DNA from: Acinetobacter pecorum
GTDB taxonomy: Bacteria > Pseudomonadota > Gammaproteobacteria > Pseudomonadales > Moraxellaceae
Assembly: GCF_014837015.1 (NCBI RefSeq)
Contig: NZ_JACSPT010000007.1
Coordinates: forward strand, 1 to 64,000
Reading direction: 5' to 3'
Length of the DNA stretch: 64,000 bases
In this document: piece after piece, positions 28,494 through 36,692 of the stretch
Layout of the letters: the number at the start of each line of letters is the position of its first letter
Position numbering within the stretch: position 1 is the first letter of the stretch
Position numbers and translations under genes: made by a program
Notes under the pieces: model-generated
What the model saw: the letters and a program-made list of their open reading frames with translations, nothing else
Databases searched by the model: none
Told to the model about the DNA's origin: nothing

Positions 28494-29876
28494 TTAATAT
28501 TTATAAGCATCCGACTTGAATGGGCCTTCAACTTGAACGCCCAAGTAATCCGCTTGTTCTTGAGTCAATTGAGTCAAGACACCACCGAAACCAGCAACCA
28601 TCGCAGCAGCCACTTCTTCATCGAGTTTCTTAGGTAGCAGTTCAACACGAATTTGTGCAGCTTTTTCAGATTCTGGAAGATCAGCAAATTTCTCAGCGAA
28701 TAAATGCATTTGACCCAATACCTGGTTGGCAAATGAACCATCCATAATACGTGATGGGTGACCAGTCGCATTACCAAGGTTCACCAAACGGCCTTCAGAA
28801 AGCAGGATCAGGTAATCATTTTCATTTTCTGAACGATACACTTGGTGTACTTGAGGTTTAACTTCAACCCACTTATAGCCACGTAGGTAAGCTGTATCAA
28901 TTTCAGTATCGAAGTGACCGATATTACATACAACAGCACCCGATTTTAATGAATCAAGCATTGCGGAATCACAAACGTGGTAGTTACCCGTAGTCGTTAC
29001 GATCAGGTCAGTGTTTTGAAGAAGGTCAACATTGATGTCTTCTTTCTTGCCAGTTTGCACGCCATTTTTGTATGGAGATACAACTTCATAACCGTCCATA
29101 CATGCTTGCATTGCACAGATTGGGTCAACTTCAGTTACGCGTACAATCATGCCTTCTTGACGAAGGGATTGAGCAGAACCTTTACCTACGTCACCGTAAC
29201 CGATTACCAGCGCACGACGGCCAGATAAAAGCATATCTGTACCACGTTTGATTGCATCATTTAGTGAATGGCGGCAACCGTATTTGTTGTCGTTTTTAGA
29301 CTTGGTTACTGAATCGTTTACGTTGATTGCAGGAACTTTTAAAGTACCGTCACGAAGCATTTCGTACAGACGTTGAACACCTGTCGTTGTTTCTTCAGTT
29401 ACACCGTGAATTTTTGCAATCACTTCTGGGTATTTTTCGTGAACAAGTAGCGTTAAGTCACCGCCATCGTCAAGAATCATGTTGGCATCCCAAGGCGTGC
29501 CATTTACATTGATTTGTTGTTCAAGACACCACATGTATTCTTCTTCAGTTTCGCCTTTCCAAGCAAACACAGGAATGCCCGCAGCAGCGATAGCAGCAGC
29601 AGCATGGTCTTGAGTAGAGAAGATGTTACATGAAGTCCAACGAACTTCAGCACCCAATTCAACCAGTGTTTCAATAAGAACAGCAGTTTGAATGGTCATA
29701 TGGATACAGCCGAGAATTTTCGCGCCTGCCAGTGGTTTTGCTGCCGAGTAGCGTTTACGCAGACCCATTAGGGCTGGCATTTCAGCTTCAGCAAGTTTGA
29801 TTTCTTTACGGCCGTAATCAGCAAGTGAAATATCAGCAACTTTGTAATCTGTAAATGAAGCAGTAACCGCGTTCAT
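28494..29876 (-). CDS. ahcY: S-adenosylhomocysteine hydrolase
   Basis: Reversibly splits S-adenosylhomocysteine (SAH) to adenosine and homocysteine, removing an inhibitor of methyltransferases and feeding the methionine cycle. The 460-residue protein has the NAD-binding loop [13 protein letters not shown], the segment [11 protein letters not shown], and the C-terminal FKSDAYKY that closes the neighbouring subunit's NAD site. The ATG at 29876 is preceded by AGGAG. Its leader contains an SAH riboswitch, so the enzyme is probably made when its substrate accumulates. metF lies downstream on the same strand. Confidence 0.97.
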   Translation of the reverse strand: MNAVTASFTDYKVADISLADYGRKEIKLAEAEMPALMGLRKRYSAAKPLAGAKILGCIHMTIQTAVLIETLVELGAEVRWTSCNIFSTQDHAAAAIAAAGIPVFAWKGETEEEYMWCLEQQINVNGTPWDANMILDDGGDLTLLVHEKYPEVIAKIHGVTEETTTGVQRLYEMLRDGTLKVPAINVNDSVTKSKNDNKYGCRHSLNDAIKRGTDMLLSGRRALVIGYGDVGKGSAQSLRQEGMIVRVTEVDPICAMQACMDGYEVVSPYKNGVQTGKKEDINVDLLQNTDLIVTTTGNYHVCDSAMLDSLKSGAVVCNIGHFDTEIDTAYLRGYKWVEVKPQVHQVYRSENENDYLILLSEGRLVNLGNATGHPSRIMDGSFANQVLGQMHLFAEKFADLPESEKAAQIRVELLPKKLDEEVAAAMVAGFGGVLTQLTQEQADYLGVQVEGPFKSDAYKY

Positions 29877-29914
29877 CAGGATCTCCTAGGAAAAAATAGA
29901 TTGGATCGTTCTGT

Positions 29915-30015
29915 TCGCGGATGCCGTTGTTGATCAGAACGAATGTCTGACCGATGGTCGAGCCTAGCGATTTTACATTTTTAGTGCCTGTAAAACGTCG
30001 CAGCATCCCTCGACT
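29915..30015 (-). promoter_or_regulatory. SAH riboswitch in the ahcY leader
   Basis: Read on the minus strand, this leader matches the SAH riboswitch aptamer. The conserved GAGGGATGCTGC is followed by a hairpin (TTTTACA/TGTAAAA), then GCTAGGCTCG, a second hairpin (TCAGA/TCTGA), and AACGGCATCC. GGATGC (30003-30008) pairs with GCATCC (29919-29924) to form P1, and CGAG with CTCG (29958-29962 with 30009-30013) forms the pseudoknot. These are the features known for this class, and it precedes ahcY, its usual target gene. How the ligand acts on expression (translation or termination) is not clear from the 39 bases that follow. Confidence 0.92.
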
Positions 30016-30023
30016 AGCGCCGT

Positions 30024-30052
30024 ATTGTACTTGGAATCTAAACATGAGCCAA
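30024..30052 (-). promoter_or_regulatory. Promoter of the ahcY transcript
   Basis: On the minus strand TTGGCT (30047-30052) and TACAAT (30024-30029) are separated by exactly 17 bases. The start would fall about seven bases on, just before the riboswitch. Confidence 0.75.
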
Positions 30053-30200
30053 GTTGAAAAAGATAATATTATTTATTTTCTGTATTTTGAGCTTTTAATT
30101 GATCAAAAGCCTATCAATATAAATACGATAAATTGAATGTTTTCTTTTAAGATTCTTTTGATTCTTCTGCATCATGTAGAAGGGAGTATGAGAGTTAAAT

Positions 30201-30227
30201 AAAAAGCCCATCATCTGACGGGCTTTT
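30201..30227 (-). terminator. Terminator of the Sel1-repeat gene
   Basis: AAAAGCCC and GGGCTTTTT pair, and a T-rich run follows on the minus strand, immediately after the gene's stop codon. Confidence 0.85.
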
Positions 30228-30231
30228 CGTT

Positions 30232-30756
30232 TTATTTAGCTTCTTGCTCAGCAGCATCCGCTTTTTGGGTCCAGAACTCAGCTAGTTCTTCATCGCCATC
30301 TACACCTAAACCATTGGCATAAATAAAAGCAAGATCGCGCATGGCCTGAACTTCACCCCATTCCGCAGCCTGTTTGACTAAAGAAATTGATTTCTCAACA
30401 TCTTTTTCAATCACATCACCGCGACGGTAGAAACCGGCCAGCTCTAAAGTCGCAGCAGGGTGCTTCTCGATATTGGCCTTGCTTAACCAGTAATAGGCTA
30501 ACTCAAAGTGAGTTTTGGATTCTTCCGGATCTTCTTCTGCTAATTTTTTGGCATAAACGGTATAACCTTCACCTAACCAGTACATCGCATCCACCAGACC
30601 GCCATTGGCAGCTTTCAATGCCCATTCTTCAGCAAGAATGATGTCATCATCATGCTCGCTTTGCATATACAGTTCAGCCAGTTCAAATTGTGCTTTAGCA
30701 TTGCCTGATAAAGCAAGATTAGTCAGGGCAGCAGAGGGAGAAACACGCTGGGTCAT
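30232..30756 (-). CDS. Sel1-like repeat (tetratricopeptide-type) protein
   Basis: A 174-residue protein of alpha-solenoid type. Sel1-like repeat units are visible: AKAQFELAELYMQSE, DAMYWLGEGYTVYAKK, AATLELAGFYRRGD and QAMRDLAFIYANGLGV, each a helix pair of about 36 residues. Such repeats act as protein-protein scaffolds. No signal peptide is seen, so it is probably cytoplasmic. The partner and process are not identifiable here. Single-gene transcript with its own terminator. Confidence 0.8.
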   Translation of the reverse strand: MTQRVSPSAALTNLALSGNAKAQFELAELYMQSEHDDDIILAEEWALKAANGGLVDAMYWLGEGYTVYAKKLAEEDPEESKTHFELAYYWLSKANIEKHPAATLELAGFYRRGDVIEKDVEKSISLVKQAAEWGEVQAMRDLAFIYANGLGVDGDEELAEFWTQKADAAEQEAK

Positions 30757-30800
30757 ATCAACATCTCAAAAATATTGTGCGTAGACTAAAAGGTTTAAAG

Positions 30801-30834
30801 AAAAAAAGCCAATCCGAAGATCAGCTTTTAAAAA
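30801..30834 (-). terminator. Possible terminator of the PepSY operon
   Basis: AAAAGC/GCTTTT with an inner ATC/GAT around a CGAA loop lies 20 bases past the last operon gene (minus strand). Short and AT-rich, hence uncertain. Confidence 0.45.
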
Positions 30835-30854
30835 GGTAGTGATGAATCAATCAA

Positions 30855-31193
30855 CTAGATCAAGCAAAAAATCCCTGAGATCGAGGCGATGAATACACAG
30901 AACATTACGATCACTTTAATTTTACTTGCCAGATAACTCAGACTTAAACCGACCACCAGTGCTGCAAAAGTCAGACTGCCCAGCCAGTAACTGATCATAT
31001 TGCTGACAGCTCCTGTCAACAGGCATAGAGTCAGGGCAATTATGAGCAATACCCAGCCGAGAATAGGCGCAAGTTGTGTTTTTGCAGGGTCAAGTTCTGT
31101 GTCAAAAATCTGTTTTTGATGTTTGGACATCGACATTGCAAGCGCAAAGAAACCCAGTGAAGTTAAAGCCCAAATCAGTAAGAAGAACATCAT
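30855..31193 (-). CDS. DUF3325 membrane protein, last gene of the PepSY operon
   Basis: A 112-residue protein with three to four predicted membrane helices, recognisable as DUF3325 by the N-terminal helix followed by SMSKHQKQIF. In iron-regulated loci of many proteobacteria it is encoded beside a PepSY-family membrane protein and a DUF3649 protein, and all three occur here in that order. Its start overlaps the PepSY stop by four bases (ATGA). Its function is not known; a role in siderophore-iron release or reduction is the usual inference. Confidence 0.75.
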   Translation of the reverse strand: MMFFLLIWALTSLGFFALAMSMSKHQKQIFDTELDPAKTQLAPILGWVLLIIALTLCLLTGAVSNMISYWLGSLTFAALVVGLSLSYLASKIKVIVMFCVFIASISGIFCLI

Positions 31194-32923
31194 GCCTGCT
31201 TCTCCTTGAGAGCAACCTTGACTTTTTTAGACGGCAAACCTTTATGGTTTTTCACTTTTTTAAATGAAAACCAGAACAGGATCGCAAGCACCCACATCGC
31301 CAGATCAAAAGAAGCAATGACCCATTGACCATGCATGATGCTATTCCAGATCGCCTGACCGCCGGTCATGAAATTCACGATTGGCAGCAAGGCAAATGCA
31401 GCAGTGGCAAGCAGTAATAGTTCCAGCCAGGCCTGACGATGACTGCGAATCATGGCATACAGCAATGTCAGTAACCAGACAATAAAGAAGCTACGAATTT
31501 CCCAGTTCAAACGCATCTCCATGTCTGCCGGAATAAAACGGTTGGCATAGAAATAGGCAGCACAGGCAATCGGTAAGCCAATAATGGCAGCGATAGTGGT
31601 GACTTCCACAAGACGATATCCAAACGATTTATAGCCTTGTTTCTGTTGCTGCGGTGCACGTTTAACACACCATAGAATCAAGCCGGTCGCAATCATCAAG
31701 GTGCCGACCACACCTGACATGAACAATAACCAGCGTAAAGCCAGATCCACGCCACGTGCTTCATGCAATGTGGTGAATATATTATAAATACCATTTGCGA
31801 CTGAAGGTATTTTCAGGGTGGTTTGATCCGGCTCTAAATCACCTGTTACGCCATTAAAAGCCAGACTTGGATAAACATTGCGATAAGCTACGCTGACTCC
31901 GTTTAAGGCACGAAGCTCAATTTCAGCTTTTACGGTATTCGGCTGGATAATGGTTATCGTGCCAACCGAGTTGTTTTTCCATTCTTTTTCGGCTGTTGCC
32001 AAGATCGGAGCCAGATCGGTTAATGGTGCAGGAGATGCAACTTGCATTTCATCACGAGAGCGGCGACTTTCACCACGTGCAGACATTTCACCGCGCTCGC
32101 CACGATTTTCTCTCTCAGCTTGCGGTCGACGTTCTTTACTTTCACTACGGCCATCACGGGATTCAGCTTGAATACTGGTGTTCTGAATCAAACTTTTACG
32201 TTGATCCTGAAGGAAAGCACCTCGATTTTCATAAATCTGGTTTACGCCCCAAGGCATCAGGGTAAAGAGTAATAGTAATAAGCCACTGAAGGTAATCATG
32301 ATATGAAAGGGCAGGGCAAATACCGCAGTAGCATTATGTGCATCCAACCAGGAACGCTGACCTTTGCCGGGACGGAAAGTAAAAAAATCCTTGAAAATTT
32401 TCTTATGGGTAATGACACCGCTGATGATTGCCACCAGCATGAGCAGGGTTGCAATACCGACAATCCAGCGCGCCCAGATTCTTGGCAAACCATACAATTC
32501 AAAGTGGAAACGGTATAAGAATGAACCGCCGCGTGTTTCACGCGCTTGCAAAACTTCGCCCGTGGCGCTGTCAATTGTCACACGGGTACCACCACGACGG
32601 GCACGCGGATCTTCACCGGTACTACGAATAGTCAGGGTGGTGGTATTTTGGCGTGTGGTAGGAAGCTGAATCGCCCAGCTGCCGGCATCCGGATGGTGCT
32701 GTTGCAGATAAGCCAGTGCCACACGGGTTTGTTCGATTTGAGTCTTTGGTGGAACTGACTGATGAAATTCCGGTTTCATCCAGACGGTAATTTCGTTCTG
32801 GAAAAAACTCAAGGTTCCCGTTAAAAATATCGCATATAAAAGCCAGCCTAAAATCAGACTGGCCCAGGTATGCAACCATGCCATCGATTGGCGCGGACCT
32901 TCGGGTTTTGCATCTATTCTCAT
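31190..32923 (-). CDS. PepSY-domain membrane protein, probably iron-related
   Basis: A 577-residue inner-membrane protein of the PepSY-associated TM family, often annotated as a siderophore-iron reductase-like protein. Visible are an N-terminal helix (16-40), a PepSY-like periplasmic region (about 60-130), helices at 148-172 and 200-224, and at least four more near the C-terminus. Between residues 254 and 291 lies an unusual run dominated by Arg, Glu and Ser (for example ESKERRPQAERENRGERGEM). Middle gene of a three-gene operon preceded by a Fur box, hence likely made under iron limitation. The substrate is unknown. Confidence 0.78.
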   Translation of the reverse strand: MRIDAKPEGPRQSMAWLHTWASLILGWLLYAIFLTGTLSFFQNEITVWMKPEFHQSVPPKTQIEQTRVALAYLQQHHPDAGSWAIQLPTTRQNTTTLTIRSTGEDPRARRGGTRVTIDSATGEVLQARETRGGSFLYRFHFELYGLPRIWARWIVGIATLLMLVAIISGVITHKKIFKDFFTFRPGKGQRSWLDAHNATAVFALPFHIMITFSGLLLLLFTLMPWGVNQIYENRGAFLQDQRKSLIQNTSIQAESRDGRSESKERRPQAERENRGERGEMSARGESRRSRDEMQVASPAPLTDLAPILATAEKEWKNNSVGTITIIQPNTVKAEIELRALNGVSVAYRNVYPSLAFNGVTGDLEPDQTTLKIPSVANGIYNIFTTLHEARGVDLALRWLLFMSGVVGTLMIATGLILWCVKRAPQQQKQGYKSFGYRLVEVTTIAAIIGLPIACAAYFYANRFIPADMEMRLNWEIRSFFIVWLLTLLYAMIRSHRQAWLELLLLATAAFALLPIVNFMTGGQAIWNSIMHGQWVIASFDLAMWVLAILFWFSFKKVKNHKGLPSKKVKVALKEKQA

Positions 32924-32924
32924 T

Positions 32925-33281
32925 TTAATTTCCTAAAAGCTTATAGGCGATATAGAGCAAAACACCGGGAATCGCGATCCCGAGCGTAGCTTTGAGCGTT
33001 TTATTCACCATAAATACCCAGATAAATGCAGCAGTATTCAAGCTAAAGCCACTCAGGGTCGCGGACATGGCAGCACTGCTTCCACTGTCGATAAAAAGCT
33101 GGGCAATCACGATCGTTGCCAGTGTAGCCAGTAGATAACCGCCCACACCCGCCAGAATAAAGCGATATAAAATCATCCCACGGTAAGCCAGCATATTGGC
33201 TTTGACTTTATTTTTGCTTGAGGGATTTGGTGCAGTAACTGTTCCAGTCGCTATGGTTTGCATATTCGGACTATTCATCAT
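32925..33281 (-). CDS. DUF3649 membrane protein, first gene of the PepSY operon
   Basis: A 118-residue protein of the DUF3649 family with the family's opening helix, LYRFILAGVGGYLLATLATI, then two further helices. The first ~38 residues are polar and likely cytoplasmic. It is one base upstream of the PepSY gene. A Fur-box match lies 37 bases upstream. No TonB-dependent receptor gene is adjacent, although such genes are often neighbours elsewhere. Confidence 0.75.
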   Translation of the reverse strand: MMNSPNMQTIATGTVTAPNPSSKNKVKANMLAYRGMILYRFILAGVGGYLLATLATIVIAQLFIDSGSSAAMSATLSGFSLNTAAFIWVFMVNKTLKATLGIAIPGVLLYIAYKLLGN

Positions 33282-33317
33282 CGGAAATTCTATTTACAAA
33301 TTTATGAAGTAATTAGT

Positions 33318-33336
33318 GAGAATGATAACAATTATT
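33318..33336 (-). promoter_or_regulatory. Fur box upstream of the DUF3649-PepSY-DUF3325 operon
   Basis: The 19 bases match the E. coli Fur consensus at 15 positions (GAGAATGATAACAATTATT against GATAATGATAATCATTATC). They lie 37 bases before the first gene, where a promoter would be. Iron repression of the operon is the inference. Confidence 0.75.
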
Positions 33337-33403
33337 ATTTATATTTAAAATAAGAAATATAAAGCTATTTAAGTGAAAAATATAAAGAACTATTGATAAG
33401 TCT

Positions 33404-33423
33404 AAAAAAAGGGGGGGAGGGGG
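33404..33423. repeat. A7-G7 homopolymer tract
   Basis: Seven A followed by seven G, one A and five G, in a gap between two minus-strand genes. Such tracts are prone to slippage. It lies about 70 bases upstream of the Fur box on the minus strand. Confidence 0.6.
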
Positions 33424-33457
33424 AGCGTGGATTAAAATATATAGAATTTAAAAATAA

Positions 33458-33483
33458 AAACAGCGGCTTGAAAGCCGCTGTTT
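33458..33483 (-). terminator. Terminator after the Tim44-like gene
   Basis: AAACAGCGGC and GCCGCTGTTT form a 10-base stem; on the minus strand a T-rich run follows. It lies 20 bases past the stop codon. Confidence 0.88.
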
Positions 33484-33502
33484 AAAAACAATCTATTACG
33501 AA

Positions 33503-34507
33503 TTAGTCTTGCTGAATACCTGCAACCACCCAGTCCTGATTTGAAGCTGCTGGTTTGGTGAAATGCCAGATTTCTGCGAACGGTTGCGGCAAGCTGTTTA
33601 AGTCTTCGCTTACCGTACCGGTAAAGCGTACGCTGACAATATACTGGCCATTGTCAGTCGATGAGTCGACAACCATCGCATTCAGATTTAAAAACTCGGC
33701 AACATCCTGATCCTGATTACTCATGATGTCGTTATACATTGACTGATAAAGATCAGGAGTCAGATAACGCTGAATTTCAGAAATGTTGCTTGCTGTATTC
33801 ATGGACTGAATATGGTTAAAACGCTGACGCGCTACACGCAAGAATGCAGCAGGTTCAGTACCATCCGGTAACTGGCTGCCACTTTGGGTATAAGCTGCAC
33901 CAAAAGGCGCATTATTTACCGGAGCGGAACCAAGCGGAGCATTATTGCTTGACGTTTGACCACCCACGTTCTGGCCAAAAATATTGGTACTGTCACCACC
34001 GCGAGGTGCAGTCGGTGCCTGACCAAAAGGTGCTGTATTACCAGCACCGCTATTTGGTGCAAAAGGGTTAGAAGCTACTTTTTTTTTTGCGCTCATTTTA
34101 CGGAAAATGAAGAAGGCAACAGCAGCAGCAAGAAGGATCCAGATCCAGCCCGGAATACCACCTTTTTCCTCTTCTGCTTGAGCAGCCTGAGCTTCAGATG
34201 CTGCTACACTTTGATCATCCGCCAAGGCATTGGCAGCAACTGCACCAATCGCAGCACCGGCTACACCCGCGGCCACCATACCGCCGACACCCGGACCAGA
34301 TTTTTGCTGGGTTGCAGCACCGGCAACTGGCGCTTGTTGAGCAGGCGCAGTTTGACGAGGTTGTTGATAAGATTGAGTAGGTTGTGCAGAACGTTGCATG
34401 CCGTGACTTTTACCGCCACCGGCACGTTTTGCTTCAGCTGCAAAAGGCGCAACCAATAAAACTGCTGTCAAGAGACCTGTGATCAAACCGCGCTGTCGAA
34501 CTTCCAT
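33503..34507 (-). CDS. Tim44-like domain protein with membrane anchor
   Basis: A 334-residue protein. It starts with a signal-like hydrophobic segment (GLITGLLTAVLLVAPFAAEA), then a Gln/Pro/Ala-rich linker, one membrane helix (WIWILLAAAVAFFIF, about residue 120), a Gly/Ala/Asn-rich linker and a C-terminal Tim44-like domain (about 215-334). The fold is related to the peripheral motor subunit of the mitochondrial import channel, but its role in bacteria is unsettled. Monocistronic with its own terminator. Confidence 0.8.
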   Translation of the reverse strand: MEVRQRGLITGLLTAVLLVAPFAAEAKRAGGGKSHGMQRSAQPTQSYQQPRQTAPAQQAPVAGAATQQKSGPGVGGMVAAGVAGAAIGAVAANALADDQSVAASEAQAAQAEEEKGGIPGWIWILLAAAVAFFIFRKMSAKKKVASNPFAPNSGAGNTAPFGQAPTAPRGGDSTNIFGQNVGGQTSSNNAPLGSAPVNNAPFGAAYTQSGSQLPDGTEPAAFLRVARQRFNHIQSMNTASNISEIQRYLTPDLYQSMYNDIMSNQDQDVAEFLNLNAMVVDSSTDNGQYIVSVRFTGTVSEDLNSLPQPFAEIWHFTKPAASNQDWVVAGIQQD

Positions 34508-34625
34508 TCATTTTTCCTATGAGAATAAAACCTGTTTGTACAGTCTATTTATATAGGCTTTGTGTGGAATTTCAATCAAAAATCTGTATTTTTTTGCTCT
34601 TTGTACCAAATAGGCCAGTTTACAG

Positions 34626-36017
34626 TTAGTTGAGTTCATCACTCAGCGCCATCGCCTCGCTTAAGGCTTCATGTAAACGCGCAACTGCAATAATTTGCAC
34701 GCCTTCAATGGGTTTTTGCGGTGCATTGCCGCGAGGGACAATAATATATTTAAACCCATGTTTAATCGCTTCTTTTAGGCGTTCCTGGCCGTTCGGCACA
34801 GGACGAATCTCTCCAGACAGGCCGACTTCACCAAAAACCGCCAGCTGTTGCGGTAAGGCTTTGCCACGAATGCTGGAGGCGCAGGCGAGAAGTACCGCCA
34901 GATCCGAACCGGTTTCGGTGATTTTCAACCCACCGACGATATTGACATAAACATCCTGGCCGGAGGTTTGCACACCACCATGCCGATGCATGACTGCAAG
35001 GAGCATATTTAGACGGTTCTGATCCAGGCCAAGCGCTACACGTCTTGGTTGGCCATGTGCATCATCGACCAGTGCCTGAACTTCAACCAGGAGCGGGCGC
35101 GTACCTTCCCTGCTGATCATAACAATTGAGCCTGGAATGGCTTCATCATAACGGCTTAAAAAGATGGCTGAAGGATTAGATACTTCGCGCAGACCTTTGT
35201 CGGTCATGCCGAACACACCGAGTTCATTAACCGCACCAAAACGGTTTTTGACTGCTCGGATCATTCGGTAACGTGAATCCGACTGGCCTTCAAAATACAG
35301 CACACAGTCGACCATATGTTCCAGTACACGTGGGCCGGCCAGTGCGCCTTCTTTGGTCACATGACCGACCAGAAACAAAGACGTGCCGCTATTTTTGGCA
35401 AAACGGGTCAACAGAGCCGCTGATTCACGAATCTGTGAGACACCACCCGGTGCAGATTGCAGGGTTTCGGTATACAAGGTTTGGATCGAGTCCAGGATTG
35501 CCACCGCAGGACGTTGCTGGGCCAGCACTTCACAAATACGTTCGACGCAGGTTTCTGCCATGACTTTGAGCTGGTCGGTCGGCAGATCCAGACGCTGGGC
35601 ACGTAAAGCCACCTGAGACAAGGATTCCTCACCGGTCACATACAGGGCCGGATTTTTGGCAGATGCCATGTGCGTGGCTGTTTGTAGCAAGATGGTAGAT
35701 TTACCAATCCCGGGATCACCGCCGATCAGGACCACCGAACCGGTCACCAGTCCGCCACCCAAGACCCGGTCAAATTCGCTGATACCCGTCGGAAGACGGG
35801 TTTCATGAGAGACTGAGACCTGATTTAAGGTAGTAATGCTAGACGCCTGGCCGGCGTATCCACCACCAATTTTTGGCTGGGCGCGATGCGTCACTGCCGG
35901 TGCAATGGTCACCTCAACCAGGCTGTTCCATTCCCCGCATTCAGAACACTGCCCCGACCATTTGGGATGATCGGCACCACATTGTTCACAACGATACACA
36001 CTTTTTGCTTTAGCCAT
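34626..36017 (-). CDS. radA: DNA repair protein RadA (Sms)
   Basis: A RecA-related helicase that extends branch migration during recombination and, in naturally competent bacteria, during transformation. The 463-residue protein has the N-terminal C4 zinc finger (C10, C13, C24, C27), the Walker A motif GGDPGIGKST at 99-108, the RadA-specific KNRFG motif at 257-261, and a C-terminal Lon-protease-like domain. All hallmarks are intact. It is divergently transcribed from the small unknown gene at 36192. Confidence 0.96.
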   Translation of the reverse strand: MAKAKSVYRCEQCGADHPKWSGQCSECGEWNSLVEVTIAPAVTHRAQPKIGGGYAGQASSITTLNQVSVSHETRLPTGISEFDRVLGGGLVTGSVVLIGGDPGIGKSTILLQTATHMASAKNPALYVTGEESLSQVALRAQRLDLPTDQLKVMAETCVERICEVLAQQRPAVAILDSIQTLYTETLQSAPGGVSQIRESAALLTRFAKNSGTSLFLVGHVTKEGALAGPRVLEHMVDCVLYFEGQSDSRYRMIRAVKNRFGAVNELGVFGMTDKGLREVSNPSAIFLSRYDEAIPGSIVMISREGTRPLLVEVQALVDDAHGQPRRVALGLDQNRLNMLLAVMHRHGGVQTSGQDVYVNIVGGLKITETGSDLAVLLACASSIRGKALPQQLAVFGEVGLSGEIRPVPNGQERLKEAIKHGFKYIIVPRGNAPQKPIEGVQIIAVARLHEALSEAMALSDELN

Positions 36018-36191
36018 ATTTGAAGATGAAGCGATTGAAATTGAGTGACAGCATAGCGGTGAATGCTATCGAAAACCAAGCCTTTCACCTGAAAAATCAT
36101 GGTTTTTACGACAAGGTTTGTCGCTTTTATTTATGCTGATTTGAATACTGTGCGGTAACGCCGTCTATAATGCCCGTCTTGTTATGCTGGA

Positions 36192-36596
36192 ATGGAACAG
36201 ATCTTGTCACAATTGCTGAAACATATTGATGCGATCGCACGTGAAAAAAACCGTGATGTGTTATTTGTGCATTTTGATCATTATATACATCCAGATCGGA
36301 ACGCAGACTCGGTTCGCCAAATGTTGATCGGCTGGCTAGAGCAACAGGGGATTGCCTATATGCCGTGTTTAGGTCTGGATCAAACCGTCCATAGTGAAAT
36401 CTACCTGGGTGGGCTTTATCTGGATGTACCTTTTGATCTGCATCATAAAACCTATCAAAAACTGAGTGGATATCTGGAAGATGAACAGGGCAATATGAAA
36501 ATTGAAGGCATTCAGTTCTTTGTTTTATCTTTAGGACTGGCACTGGAGCTTGAATCTGAGCGGGACAAGCTCGCCTGTAGTGGTTTACGTTGCTAA
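36192..36596 (+). CDS. Conserved hypothetical protein, 134 residues
   Basis: I do not recognise a family. The protein is acidic to neutral, with no signal peptide or clear membrane helix; the N-terminal half looks helical (MEQILSQLLKHIDAIAREK) and the centre has aromatic and acidic beta-like runs (SEIYLGGLYLDVPFD). It has its own terminator and lies divergent from radA. The intact frame and codon use like that of its neighbours support a real gene. Confidence 0.7.
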   Translation: MEQILSQLLKHIDAIAREKNRDVLFVHFDHYIHPDRNADSVRQMLIGWLEQQGIAYMPCLGLDQTVHSEIYLGGLYLDVPFDLHHKTYQKLSGYLEDEQGNMKIEGIQFFVLSLGLALELESERDKLACSGLRC

Positions 36597-36630
36597 AATT
36601 TCATAATGAAAAATGGGAAAACTGAAGTAT

Positions 36631-36659
36631 AAAAAAGCCACGATTTACGTGGCTTTTTT
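36631..36659. terminator. Bidirectional terminator, hypothetical gene / alanine symporter gene
   Basis: AAAAAAGCCACG and CGTGGCTTTTTT form a perfect 12-base stem with loop ATTTA between convergent genes. Confidence 0.92.
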
Positions 36660-36692
36660 ATACTTGGATTGAGTATTTACAAAACTTATCTA

